This document shows, in pieces, positions 19,201-27,495 of a stretch of DNA of 57,296 nt. The notes beneath the pieces were generated by a model. The model was not told the DNA's origin, did not search any database, and worked only from the letters and a program-made list of their open reading frames with translations. The position numbers were made by a program, and so were the translations under genes. Origin of the DNA: an uncultured Prevotellaceae bacterium (GTDB lineage Bacteria; Bacteroidota; Bacteroidia; Bacteroidales; Bacteroidaceae); contig CADAAR010000019.1 of NCBI GenBank assembly GCA_902785945.1, forward strand, positions 1-57,296. The letters run 5' to 3'. The number at the start of each line of letters is the position of its first letter. Positions within the stretch are counted from its first letter, which is position 1.

Positions 19201-19568
19201 GTAACGACAACCAGAGCCAGGCTGTGAATTACCGCTGGCGTAAGGAAGGTGACGTGACCGAGATTCCGCGTGCTATGTACGGTAACAACTCGAACTACAA
19301 TACGCTGATCAGCGACCGCTTCGTAGAGGATGGTTCTTATCTGCGTATGGGTTATGCACAGCTCTCTTACGCCATCCGTAAGAAGTATGCACAGGCACTG
19401 GGCGTTAACCGCATCAGCCTGTATCTGAGTGCCAACAACCCCTTCATCTGGACCAAGTACTCTGGTGTAGACCCGGATATCGCTGCTGGCGGCAATTCTC
19501 CGGCTATCGACAATGCCCAGACACCACGTTCACGTTCGTATACGCTGGGTATCACCGTAGAGTTTTAA
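16236..19568 (+). CDS. SusC/RagA-family TonB-linked outer-membrane importer
   Basis: 1110 residues. The signal peptide ends near VNAQ (about 26). A carboxypeptidase-regulatory-like beta domain (about 33-110; SVHGSVSDDMGPLMGATV, LNGNFTMRV, FSYVGMKT) precedes the TonB plug (about 130-260; PLIVVDGNVRQ, INPEDIADIRVLKDAAATA, IYGSQGGNGVIELTTKRG). The rest is a long beta-barrel ending in an aromatic residue (LGITVEF), as outer-membrane barrels do. SusC barrels import ligands captured by the SusD lid, powered by TonB. The paired SusD follows after 9 bp. The substrate cannot be read from sequence; no glycoside hydrolase or peptidase is in the operon. Confidence 0.95.
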   Translation: MRILKKIIMMFALTAALFIPTAVNAQTPITSVHGSVSDDMGPLMGATVCEIDGNGRIIESAITDLNGNFTMRVRNPKDRIRFSYVGMKTITQAINKTTFKITMQSATQLKEVTIKSQRRVTGNGLPIPQREVANATQTFSMKEVEGMAFTTIDEAMQGRIAGLDIISNSGDLGSGSTMRLRGATSLSTLTDANPLIVVDGNVRQVDLNNFDLNSANNEKFAELLNINPEDIADIRVLKDAAATAIYGSQGGNGVIELTTKRGARGKPRLQYSLKLTGTYQPKGYDLLSGDDYTMLLKESYFNPEQSDAAANIPELNYDPSFSEYEQYNNNTDWRDAVTQWGLRQNHYVTVSGGGEKALFRIGAGYDHETGTMIEQRLQRFSTRVALDYNVSERIRVSTNFALTYTKNDRNSDNLLDIAQRKMPNMSIYEQDPITGEDTDTYYTMLQSASSVFNNNQKDMVNPVASAHLAKNKQTSYDMTPELIIQYQLLGMDPDSWQLNWRGSVYMNIANRYDNSYYPQELKTVSWEQGVNKTHDGSSKSVSFNTKQTLTLIPAFKNKDHSFMMLGRFELTSGSSTNQSEDKTGAPTGITTTQGGGRITGLNSGYSEWRSMYYTLSAHYAYKGRYILDASLRADGTTKFGPSNRWGFFPSVSAKWIISDEPWMEPTKKWLSMFAIRPSWGRVGNQPGQDYLYTSKYGGTDRYLDMQAMKPNNIRLTNMKWQIVTSWNGGIDLGFFNDRLTLTIEGYSQTTTDMLLQNYRIPSNSGFKNVAYRNQGKMRNTGWEFHINTNRIITVGKKFWVDLNANFGNNRNELLELDDLTLDSYNSVFGFSNDETLQRVQLHNPLGAIYGFRYKGVYQYNYSTFNRMSPEEREKFLAEGKTAPIAMNADGSMILDGNGDPVRMMFNYTNDATGRNYRFNGGDAIYDDVNHDGQINALDIVYLGSSLPKLTGGFGFNINYGDWRFSTQFTYRFGNKIINKARLHAEAMIGNDNQSQAVNYRWRKEGDVTEIPRAMYGNNSNYNTLISDRFVEDGSYLRMGYAQLSYAIRKKYAQALGVNRISLYLSANNPFIWTKYSGVDPDIAAGGNSPAIDNAQTPRSRSYTLGITVEF

Positions 19569-19577
19569 TTAAGTGTT

Positions 19578-21365
19578 ATGATTAAAGAAAAAAGAGTTAT
19601 GAATACTAAGATATATAAAATCGCACTCGCAATCTGCATGACATGCGGTTTTGCTTCCTGTTCAGACTTCCTGGAGATTGAGCCTCAGAACGAGATTATT
19701 CTGGAGAAATTCTGGAATGAAAAGGCCGACGTTGATGCCATCATCGGCGGCTGCTACTCAGCACTTCAGGATGAGGGTGTCATCAAACGTATGATGGTTT
19801 GGGGCGAATTCCGCAGCGACAATATCAGTGTGGGACGTAACATCCAACAGGATGGTAGTCTCGAAAAGGTGTTGAAGGAGAATATCGATGCCAAGAACAC
19901 CTATACCGACTGGTCTGGATTCTATGAAGTCATCAACCGTTGCAATACGGTTATCAAATACGCCCCGGGCGTAGCCGAAGTGGATCCTGCCTATACACAG
20001 AGTGAACTGCAGGCAAACATTGCAGAGATGGTGGCCCTTCGCAGTCTCAGCTATTTCTACCTGATCCGCACCTTCCGTGATGTGCCGTTCTCAAGAGAGG
20101 CTTATACGGACGATGACCAGAAGATGGACCTGCCTGCCACTAAGTTCGACGCTGTGGTAGACTCGCTCATCGACGATCTGGAGAGTGTGAAGAACAATGC
20201 CGTCAAGCGCTATCCTGTCACGAAGCCACTCTATCAGACAGGCCGTGTAACACAGGATTTCATCCATGCCCTGCTCTGTGAACTCTACCTCTGGAAGAAA
20301 GACTATCAGAACTGTATCCGCTATGCAGATATGGTCATTGCTGCGAAGAAAGTGATCTACGAAGAGAATCGTCTTCAGAAAACTTCTTCTACCATCTCTC
20401 AGACGAACGATGTCGAGGAAAAATACAACGGATATCCCCTGGTTTCAAACTCCAGCCAGGTCAACTATTTCGGAGATGCCTACGACACGCTGTTCGGTTA
20501 TGACAATGACAATCAGGATGAACTGAATCAGGAGATTATCTTCCAGCTGATCTTCGACGACGACCCGCAAGGCAGCAGCATGCGCCAGAACGGAGCTGTC
20601 AACACATTCTATGGCAACTCACAGTCAAACATCGGTTTCGTGGCTCCCTCTGACTTTATCTTCGATGACTATGATGAGAAGAAAGGTGAGGTCTGGGCCG
20701 AGAAGAACAAGAAACTGGATTCACGTATCTTCTTCGACTGTGATGTTGACGATAAGTCCATTAACAAATACAAGACCCGTACGCTCACAATTGAGAGCGC
20801 ATCGTCATCGTCAACTCCGAGATATTCATACGGTAGCACCTATCCACAGAACCAAAACGGTTCTAACTGGATTATCTATCGTCTATCAGACATCATGCTG
20901 ATGAAGGCCGAGGCCCTGACACAGCAGATGCGCGAGGGTTCTGATGCCGATGTCGTAGAATACAACAAACCGCTCCTGTCTCAGGCTTTCTCACTGGTGA
21001 ACGCCATTAACAAGCGCGCCCTCTGCCAGTCAAAGTTGGCAGACACCCTGCTGGCTACCGACTACACCACGAAGAGTCTAATGGAGGAACTGGTTTATCA
21101 GGAGCGTCAGCGTGAACTGATGTTCGAGGGCAAGCGTTGGTACGACCTGGTGCGTATCTCACAGCGCACGGGCAACACCCAGAAGCTCTCAACAGCCGCA
21201 AGAAGGAAGGCTACCACAGGTGCCGACCTGATTGCCAACCTGTTGGCAAAGATGGACGCCATTTACTGGCCATACAACCTTGATGAGATCAAGGTGAACT
21301 CTAATTTGGTTCAGAACCCTGCCTTCAGCAGCGGTGAGGACACTAGCTATCAGAAGACCAAGTAA
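19578..21365 (+). CDS. SusD/RagB-family surface lipoprotein
   Basis: 595 residues from this start; an ATG at 19599 (MNTKIYKIALAICMTC) is equally plausible and gives a more usual signal peptide. Lipobox GFASC, then SDFLEIEPQNEI, the standard SusD N-terminus. TPR-like helices include ALRSLSYFYLIRTFRDVPFS and, near the C-terminus, ELVYQERQRELMFEGKRWYDLVR, both SusD hallmarks. SusD closes as a lid on the SusC barrel and binds the ligand. It is paired with the susC gene directly upstream. Firm at the family level. Confidence 0.95.
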   Translation: MIKEKRVMNTKIYKIALAICMTCGFASCSDFLEIEPQNEIILEKFWNEKADVDAIIGGCYSALQDEGVIKRMMVWGEFRSDNISVGRNIQQDGSLEKVLKENIDAKNTYTDWSGFYEVINRCNTVIKYAPGVAEVDPAYTQSELQANIAEMVALRSLSYFYLIRTFRDVPFSREAYTDDDQKMDLPATKFDAVVDSLIDDLESVKNNAVKRYPVTKPLYQTGRVTQDFIHALLCELYLWKKDYQNCIRYADMVIAAKKVIYEENRLQKTSSTISQTNDVEEKYNGYPLVSNSSQVNYFGDAYDTLFGYDNDNQDELNQEIIFQLIFDDDPQGSSMRQNGAVNTFYGNSQSNIGFVAPSDFIFDDYDEKKGEVWAEKNKKLDSRIFFDCDVDDKSINKYKTRTLTIESASSSSTPRYSYGSTYPQNQNGSNWIIYRLSDIMLMKAEALTQQMREGSDADVVEYNKPLLSQAFSLVNAINKRALCQSKLADTLLATDYTTKSLMEELVYQERQRELMFEGKRWYDLVRISQRTGNTQKLSTAARRKATTGADLIANLLAKMDAIYWPYNLDEIKVNSNLVQNPAFSSGEDTSYQKTK

Positions 21366-21379
21366 TTATTTATAATATA

Positions 21380-23455
21380 ATGATGATTACTAAGTTATAT
21401 AAAAGGCTATTAGGGATAGTAGGAATAGTAGGTCTGTTAGGCATGGCCAGCTGTTCAGACGAGCCGGATGCCGCAAACTACTACACCTTCACGGGTGAGA
21501 TGATGAGCGACTTCCTGAAGAGTCCCGACCGGCCACAATACAGCAAGTTTGCTACGATAGTAGAAAGAGCCGGACTGATGGATCTTCTGGCCACCTACGG
21601 ACACTACACCTGCTTTGTTCCCTCGAACGACGCAGTGGACGCCTTTCTGCAGAAGCGGGGACTGAGTGACCTGTCGCAGCTGACGGATGCCGACTGCGAT
21701 ACAATTGCCAGAACACATCTGGTCAGTAATATGTATACCACCTTCGAGATGGTGACTGACCGTCTGCCGACCGCTAACTTGATGAACCGTTACCTGGCAA
21801 CTTCACGAGGTTTCGATAATGACAGCAATGCCGTCATCTTCCTGGAAGGCATAGCACACATCAATTTCGAACTGAAAGACGACTCCGTGGAGAACGGTAT
21901 CGTCCAGCCTATCGACCAGGTGATTGAGAAATCGAACAGTTATGTGACTGACGCGATGCGTGATAACCCAAGAATCAGCACATTCTACAATGCGCTGAAA
22001 GCGACCGGAGTCTACGATGACGTCCTTGGCGTAGTGGATCCCGATTGGAATCCAAAGGATTATGATCGTGTCTATCAGAAATCCTATAACTGGAGTGAGG
22101 TCTATTGGGTGCCTGATACCAAGAAATATGGCTATACCTTCTTCATCGAGCCCGACGATCTGCTGGAGAGTAAATACGGCATCAAGAAGGGCGACCTACG
22201 TGCCCTTTACGAATTAGCATGTAGTATTTACGACGAGGTATATCCAGAGGATGTGAATGCACCCGGTCACAGTTTCGAGAACCTGAAAGACTCGGTGAAC
22301 CCGTTGAAGCGATTCATCCAGTATCATATCCTAAACAAATACTGTGCAGGAACCTCTGATCTGACACCAATGGAGGAACCTTCCTTCTGCAAGGGTGCTA
22401 TTGGCATTGACGAATCACTGACGAACCCAAGTGACTGGCACTACACACTGCTCCCACACACGATGATGAAGGTGGATCAGGCTACTGTCAAGAACAACTT
22501 GGGTCCCAGCGTCTATCGCGACCGTTATATCAACCGCCGTTATGACGAGAAGTTTGCTATCGAAGGACAGCATATCGATCCTACTGTTGAAACAGAACCT
22601 ACCCACGACGCCGTCAACGGCCATTACTTCTACGTTGATGACATTGTGGCATTCACTAAGGAAGTTCAAGACAAGGTACAGAATGTGCGTATCCGTATGG
22701 ACTTTGCCACCATCTTCCCAGAGATCATCGGCAACGGTCTGCGCAGTGAAGGAACGCTCAAGGAAGACGATGCTAACAATCCTGATGACTCTTCAACTCC
22801 GAAGAACGGACGTAACTACTACTTCCCTGATGGTTATCTTGACGGTGTATCATTCTCCAACTGCCTCATGGTATTAAGAAGGCCTCATGAAATATACAAC
22901 TGTTATCTGTGGGATGAAATCGACCTTTTCGGAGATTATGACATCACCTTCCGTCTGCCGCCGGTTCCGTTCAGCGGTGAATGGCAGATCCGTCTGGGAT
23001 ATACAGCGTTTGAGTCAAGAGGTGTCGCTCAGATCTACTTGGATAATATTCCACAAGGTATACCTTTGGATATGTCGAAAGACCTGAAATCAGATATGTA
23101 TCTCGGCGATGCCTTCATTTCGACGCTCTCAGACTACGACAACCTGAGTGCTGAGGAAAAGGCAGAGCAACAGAAGCAACTGAAGAACCTCGGAGCTTGC
23201 CTATATCCGCGTTCCATCTACCATAAAGGTGGATATAGCGGTGCCGCAGAATATGACATTACCTATGAATCATCAGTACGCCGTATTCTGAGCCAGTCTT
23301 ATTTGGATGCATCGAAAGATCATTTCCTCCGGATAAGGGTTGCCTCTGATGGCAAGAAAGGTAATAATAACGAGTTTATGCTTGACTTCCTGGAACTGGT
23401 ACCGAAGAGCGTCTTTGGCGTTGACGGTGACGGTGAAATGGAAGACGAACTGTAA
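21380..23455 (+). CDS. FAS1 lipoprotein A (tandem paralog)
   Basis: 691 residues, lipobox GMASC (Cys25). FAS1 module 1 spans about 33-190 (H1 YTCFVPSNDAVDAFL; H2 NGIVQPIDQVIEKSN). A second, more divergent FAS1-like module spans about 195-435 (YGYTFFIEPDDLLESKYG, closing at GHYFYVDDIVAFTKEV). A C-terminal beta-sandwich-like region (about 440-685; RNYYFPDGYLDGVSF, GDYDITFRLPPVPFSGEWQ, FMLDFLELVPKSVFGVD) may bind ligand. It ends in an acidic run, DGEMEDEL. It is strongly similar over its whole length to the next gene, so the pair is a tandem duplication. It lies between the SusD gene and further FAS1 genes, a typical position for surface glycan- or protein-binding lipoproteins. Confidence 0.85.
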   Translation: MMITKLYKRLLGIVGIVGLLGMASCSDEPDAANYYTFTGEMMSDFLKSPDRPQYSKFATIVERAGLMDLLATYGHYTCFVPSNDAVDAFLQKRGLSDLSQLTDADCDTIARTHLVSNMYTTFEMVTDRLPTANLMNRYLATSRGFDNDSNAVIFLEGIAHINFELKDDSVENGIVQPIDQVIEKSNSYVTDAMRDNPRISTFYNALKATGVYDDVLGVVDPDWNPKDYDRVYQKSYNWSEVYWVPDTKKYGYTFFIEPDDLLESKYGIKKGDLRALYELACSIYDEVYPEDVNAPGHSFENLKDSVNPLKRFIQYHILNKYCAGTSDLTPMEEPSFCKGAIGIDESLTNPSDWHYTLLPHTMMKVDQATVKNNLGPSVYRDRYINRRYDEKFAIEGQHIDPTVETEPTHDAVNGHYFYVDDIVAFTKEVQDKVQNVRIRMDFATIFPEIIGNGLRSEGTLKEDDANNPDDSSTPKNGRNYYFPDGYLDGVSFSNCLMVLRRPHEIYNCYLWDEIDLFGDYDITFRLPPVPFSGEWQIRLGYTAFESRGVAQIYLDNIPQGIPLDMSKDLKSDMYLGDAFISTLSDYDNLSAEEKAEQQKQLKNLGACLYPRSIYHKGGYSGAAEYDITYESSVRRILSQSYLDASKDHFLRIRVASDGKKGNNNEFMLDFLELVPKSVFGVDGDGEMEDEL

Positions 23456-23475
23456 AGAGAAAAAAGAAAAGAGAT

Positions 23476-25569
23476 ATGAGAAAGGAAAGAATTATAAAGA
23501 GTATTTTTGGAGGTCTGCTTCTCTATATGCTGACTCCCCTGAACTCACTGTTTCTGACCAGTTGCTCCGATGAGCCGGACAGTGACCATTATTACACCTT
23601 TACCGGTGAGATGATGAGTGACTACCTCAAGAACAGGCCGGAATACAGTGATTTCACCGAAATTGTGGAAAGAGCAGGCCTGATGGACTTGTTGGCAACG
23701 TACGGACACTACACTTGTTTTGTCCCGTCGAACGATGCTTTCAGTGCCTACCTGCAGAAGCGTGGACTCAGCAGTCTGAACCAGTTGACGGATGCGGACT
23801 GCGACACCATCGCCAGGACACACATCGTGTCTAATATGTACGTCACCTTCGACATGATCACAGACCGTCTGAATACGGCCAATCTGATGGGACGCTATCT
23901 GGCAACATCTCCAGGCTTCGATAACGACAGCAATGCCGTCATCTACCTGGAGGGTGTGTCCTATATCTACTACGATCTGAAAAACGACTCCGTAGAGAAT
24001 GGTATCATGCAGCCGGTAAACAAGGTGATTGAGAAGTCGAACAGCTATATCAGTGACGTGATGCGTGACAATCCGAAGATCAGCACCTTCTATAAGGCAC
24101 TGATGGAAACAGGTGTCATCGAACAGGTGCTGACAGTGGAAGACCCGGACTGGAAACCGAGGGAGCACGAGAAGTACTACTATAAGTCTCACACGCATAA
24201 CGAGGTGGCTTGGGTGCCCGACACCAAGAAATATGGCTATACCTTCTTCATTGAGACAGACTCCGTGCTACAGGAGAAATACGGCATAGCACCGGGTGAC
24301 ATCCACGCCCTCTACGAGAAGGCTTGTGAGATCTACGACAAGGTTTATCCACAGGATGTCAATGCGCCGGGACACAGTTTCGAGAATCTGAAAGACTCGG
24401 TGAACCCGCTGCGCAGGTTTATACAGTATCACATTCTTAATAAATACTGTGCCGGTACAGCCGACCTGACGCCGATGGAGGTCAACTATGGTATTGTGAA
24501 CGGTGCCTTCGGTATCGACGTGACACTGATCAACCCGACCGACTGGCATTACACACTGCTGCCACACACGATGATGAAGGTGGAACAGCTGATGGTGAAC
24601 AAATACGTCGGAAAAGGCGAGAGACGTCAGCGCTACATCAACCGCCGCTACGATGCTAAGTTCAAGATTGAGGGACAGCATATCGACGCGACGATAGAAA
24701 CAGAGCCCGTACACGATGCCATCAATGGTCACTACTTCTACATAGACGATATCATCAGCTTTAGCGATGAGGTACAGAACAAGGTGCAGAACGACCGTAT
24801 CCGCATGGACTTCACCACCGTATTCCCGGAGGTGATCGGCAACGGTATCCGCGGTGAAGGCAACTGGACGGATTCGGGTCATGATGACGATAATCACCCC
24901 GATGATTCCGCAACGCCGAAGAACGGACGTAACTATTACTTCCCCATGGGCTATCTCGATGGTGTGACGTTCTCAACGAACAGCCACTTCGTACTGCGCC
25001 GCCCCCACTCTACCTATTCTTCATGGCAGGGTGACGAGATGAATATCTTCGGTGACTATGACTTCACGTTCCGTCTGCCACCGATACCGTTCAGCGGTGA
25101 CTGGCAGGTACGACTGGGATTCTGCTCCATCCCGACACGCGGTATCACACAGATCTATTTCGACGGTGTGCCACAGGGTATCCCCCTCGACATGACCAAG
25201 GACCTGAATTCGGACTACTATATCGGTGACCGTTTCAATCACGATGGTACAGACTATGTAGACGTGCCGGATGAGGAAAAGGCGGAAGAGCAGAAGATCC
25301 TGAAGAACCTCGGTGCCTATCGCGGACCGAAGTCCATCTTCAGCTTCAGTCAATCGAGCAAGACACTCTTTGCAAATATGGGAGGAACCTACCGCCGTAT
25401 CATGTGCCAGACTTACATGGACGCAACCAAGGAACACTACATACGCTTCCGTGTGGCATCTGACGGTAAGAAAGGTAACAACAACGAGTTTATGCTCGAC
25501 TATCTGGAACTTGTACCGAAGAGTATCTATGGCGTCGACAGTGACGGCGAAATGGAAGACGACCTCTAA
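23476..25569 (+). CDS. FAS1 lipoprotein B (tandem paralog)
   Basis: 697 residues, a full-length paralog of the preceding gene: the same FTGEMMSD start, VERAGLMDLLATYGHYTCF, YGYTFFIE, DVNAPGHSFENLKDSVNP and FMLDYLELVPKSIYGVD segments, and the same acidic end (EMEDDL). Lipobox LTSC. The N-terminal signal is longer and different (MRKERIIKSIFGGLLLYMLT). Differences cluster in the second FAS1-like module and in loops of the C-terminal beta domain, for example around residues 470-485 where a DSGHDDDNHPDD stretch replaces a shorter loop. Divergence there would suit different ligand preferences. 20 bp separate it from gene A. Surface-exposed outer-membrane lipoprotein expected. Confidence 0.85.
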   Translation: MRKERIIKSIFGGLLLYMLTPLNSLFLTSCSDEPDSDHYYTFTGEMMSDYLKNRPEYSDFTEIVERAGLMDLLATYGHYTCFVPSNDAFSAYLQKRGLSSLNQLTDADCDTIARTHIVSNMYVTFDMITDRLNTANLMGRYLATSPGFDNDSNAVIYLEGVSYIYYDLKNDSVENGIMQPVNKVIEKSNSYISDVMRDNPKISTFYKALMETGVIEQVLTVEDPDWKPREHEKYYYKSHTHNEVAWVPDTKKYGYTFFIETDSVLQEKYGIAPGDIHALYEKACEIYDKVYPQDVNAPGHSFENLKDSVNPLRRFIQYHILNKYCAGTADLTPMEVNYGIVNGAFGIDVTLINPTDWHYTLLPHTMMKVEQLMVNKYVGKGERRQRYINRRYDAKFKIEGQHIDATIETEPVHDAINGHYFYIDDIISFSDEVQNKVQNDRIRMDFTTVFPEVIGNGIRGEGNWTDSGHDDDNHPDDSATPKNGRNYYFPMGYLDGVTFSTNSHFVLRRPHSTYSSWQGDEMNIFGDYDFTFRLPPIPFSGDWQVRLGFCSIPTRGITQIYFDGVPQGIPLDMTKDLNSDYYIGDRFNHDGTDYVDVPDEEKAEEQKILKNLGAYRGPKSIFSFSQSSKTLFANMGGTYRRIMCQTYMDATKEHYIRFRVASDGKKGNNNEFMLDYLELVPKSIYGVDSDGEMEDDL

Positions 25570-25607
25570 TAAAGGTATAAAAATTAAAAAGTAAAAAAGT
25601 AAAAAAT

Positions 25608-27464
25608 ATGACTATGAGTATAAATATATTTAATAAGGTAAGGAAATTGGCTAAGGCGTTTTTACCCTTTTACCTTTTTACCCTTTTACCTTTATTCGCG
25701 GCCTGCGCTGACACCTGGGACGATCACTATGAGAAAAAGGGTGACGACTTGAATGACGCTTCAATTTGGCAGGCCATCACAGAGAACGGCAACCTGAGCA
25801 ATTTCGCCAAGGTCGTAAAGGCCTGCGGATACGACAAGGCACTGAACAGCAGCCAGGTCTTTACAGTCTTCGCACCCACCAATGAGCAATTCACTGCACA
25901 AGAGGCCGAGGAACTCATCGCCGGCTATAACGCAGAGAAAGGCAAGGTGAACGAAGATGACAACACGGTGATCAAGGAGTTTATACAGAACCATATCGCC
26001 ATGTATAACCACTCCATCTCCGATATGAGCAACGACTCACTGGTCATGATGAATGGTAAGAAAGCACAACTTTCCAACACATCATTCGGTGGTCAACCTC
26101 TCTTGGAGAAGAACCTGCACTATAACAATGGTGTCCTGTTCACCATTATGGGAAAGGCGAAATACTTTAGCAATGTGTTTGAGTATCTCCGTAAGGATGC
26201 TGATCTCGACAGTATCGCTAACTTCTTCTACAACTCTCACTTCTACCGCAAGGTGTTTGTGCCCGAGAGAAGTGTGGCCGGTGGATTGGAGAATGGTAAG
26301 ACCGTCTATCTCGACTCTGTATTCGTACAGCAGAACGACCTGTTTGATTGGGATATGCTCGATGCTGAGCTGAACCATGAGGACAGTACTTACTGGATGG
26401 TGGTTCCTACCAACAAGGAATGGAAGAAACTCATTGAGGAGTACGAGCCCTATTTCAACTATGATGACAATACGCCTTTCCGCGACTCTATGGTCTACAC
26501 TATGCCTCGTATGGCCATTGTCGATGGTACGACGTTCAGCCGTACACTCAACACAGATGCTCATCTGACGGACTCGGCGCTCTCGACAAGTGCTGCAGAG
26601 ACGTATGTCAGCCGCAACTATTCATGGGGTAATCCCAACCTCCATTACTACCAGTTCGGCGGAAAGTCTCTGGTGAACACGCAGAAGCCTTTCTCCCCAA
26701 CGGGAATCTTCTCTAACACGGAAGACATTGTTTGTTCCAACGGACTGGTCAAGAAAACTGATGACTGGAGGATCAACAAGTTGAACACGTTCTACCAGTG
26801 GCTGATTATCGAGGCTGAAGACCAAAGCTCTATCAAGGAAGTGAGTAAGTCGGAGAACACGACGACCAAGGAAAAGGAGCCTACTGTTACACCTATCACC
26901 CGTAAGGTCATGAACAACAACCGTTTCTACGGAAAGGTCTGGAGCGATGCCTTCGTGGAGTTCGAACAGGCGAAGACTACGGTCAACCACTCTGTCACAT
27001 TCAACATCCGCAACGTCCTCTCGAATATCCCGTATGATATATATCTGGTAACAGCCCCAGCAGTCGCTAACGACAGCAATGCTACCGAGGCTGAGCGTAT
27101 CCCCACAAAGGTGAAATGTACCATCAACTACCATGACCAGAGCGGCCAGACAAAGTCTGAGGTCCTCCAGCAAGGTGTAGGTACAAATCCTAATGTAGTG
27201 GACTATATTCTTCTAAATCCTAATCCTAATGAAGGATTTGTATTCCCGACAGCTACTTTCGGTCTGACTGAGAGCGAGCCACAGGTGACACTTGACATCG
27301 AGACGAAAGTCTCTAGTTCTGAGTTGCGCACCAAGAAATTCCAGCGTACCATGCGAATCGACTGTATCATGCTCATACCTCACGGCATTGCGAATGTCAA
27401 TGAGGAGCGATTCGAGATTGAGCCACATGGTGACGGCGATATCTATCAATGGCTGAAGTATTAA
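25608..27464 (+). CDS. FAS1 lipoprotein C with repeat-encoded signal peptide
   Basis: 618 residues, lipobox LFAAC (Cys33). The hydrophobic core of the signal peptide (FLPFYLFTLLPLF) is encoded by four 8-bp tandem repeats (25660-25691). FAS1 module 1 spans about 45-200 (FTVFAPTNEQFTAQE; FIQNHIAMYNHSI). Module 2 spans about 205-400 (YWMVVPTNKEWKKLI; CSNGLVKKTDDWRIN). A C-terminal beta-rich domain (about 430-600; FNIRNVLSNIPYDIYLVTAP, TMRIDCIMLIPHG) resembles in layout the C-domains of FAS1 A and B but is clearly divergent. Start at 25608 or the ATG at 25614. It is followed after 31 bp by the second susC. Confidence 0.83.
   Translation: MTMSINIFNKVRKLAKAFLPFYLFTLLPLFAACADTWDDHYEKKGDDLNDASIWQAITENGNLSNFAKVVKACGYDKALNSSQVFTVFAPTNEQFTAQEAEELIAGYNAEKGKVNEDDNTVIKEFIQNHIAMYNHSISDMSNDSLVMMNGKKAQLSNTSFGGQPLLEKNLHYNNGVLFTIMGKAKYFSNVFEYLRKDADLDSIANFFYNSHFYRKVFVPERSVAGGLENGKTVYLDSVFVQQNDLFDWDMLDAELNHEDSTYWMVVPTNKEWKKLIEEYEPYFNYDDNTPFRDSMVYTMPRMAIVDGTTFSRTLNTDAHLTDSALSTSAAETYVSRNYSWGNPNLHYYQFGGKSLVNTQKPFSPTGIFSNTEDIVCSNGLVKKTDDWRINKLNTFYQWLIIEAEDQSSIKEVSKSENTTTKEKEPTVTPITRKVMNNNRFYGKVWSDAFVEFEQAKTTVNHSVTFNIRNVLSNIPYDIYLVTAPAVANDSNATEAERIPTKVKCTINYHDQSGQTKSEVLQQGVGTNPNVVDYILLNPNPNEGFVFPTATFGLTESEPQVTLDIETKVSSSELRTKKFQRTMRIDCIMLIPHGIANVNEERFEIEPHGDGDIYQWLKY
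25660..25691. repeat. Octamer array forming a signal-peptide core
   Basis: Four contiguous 8-mers alternate TTTTACCC and TTTTACCT. They lie in frame in FAS1 lipoprotein C and encode most of its hydrophobic signal-peptide region. Confidence 0.92.
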
Positions 27465-27495
27465 TGTTTTACTATGAATTAAGAACTGTAAGGAT

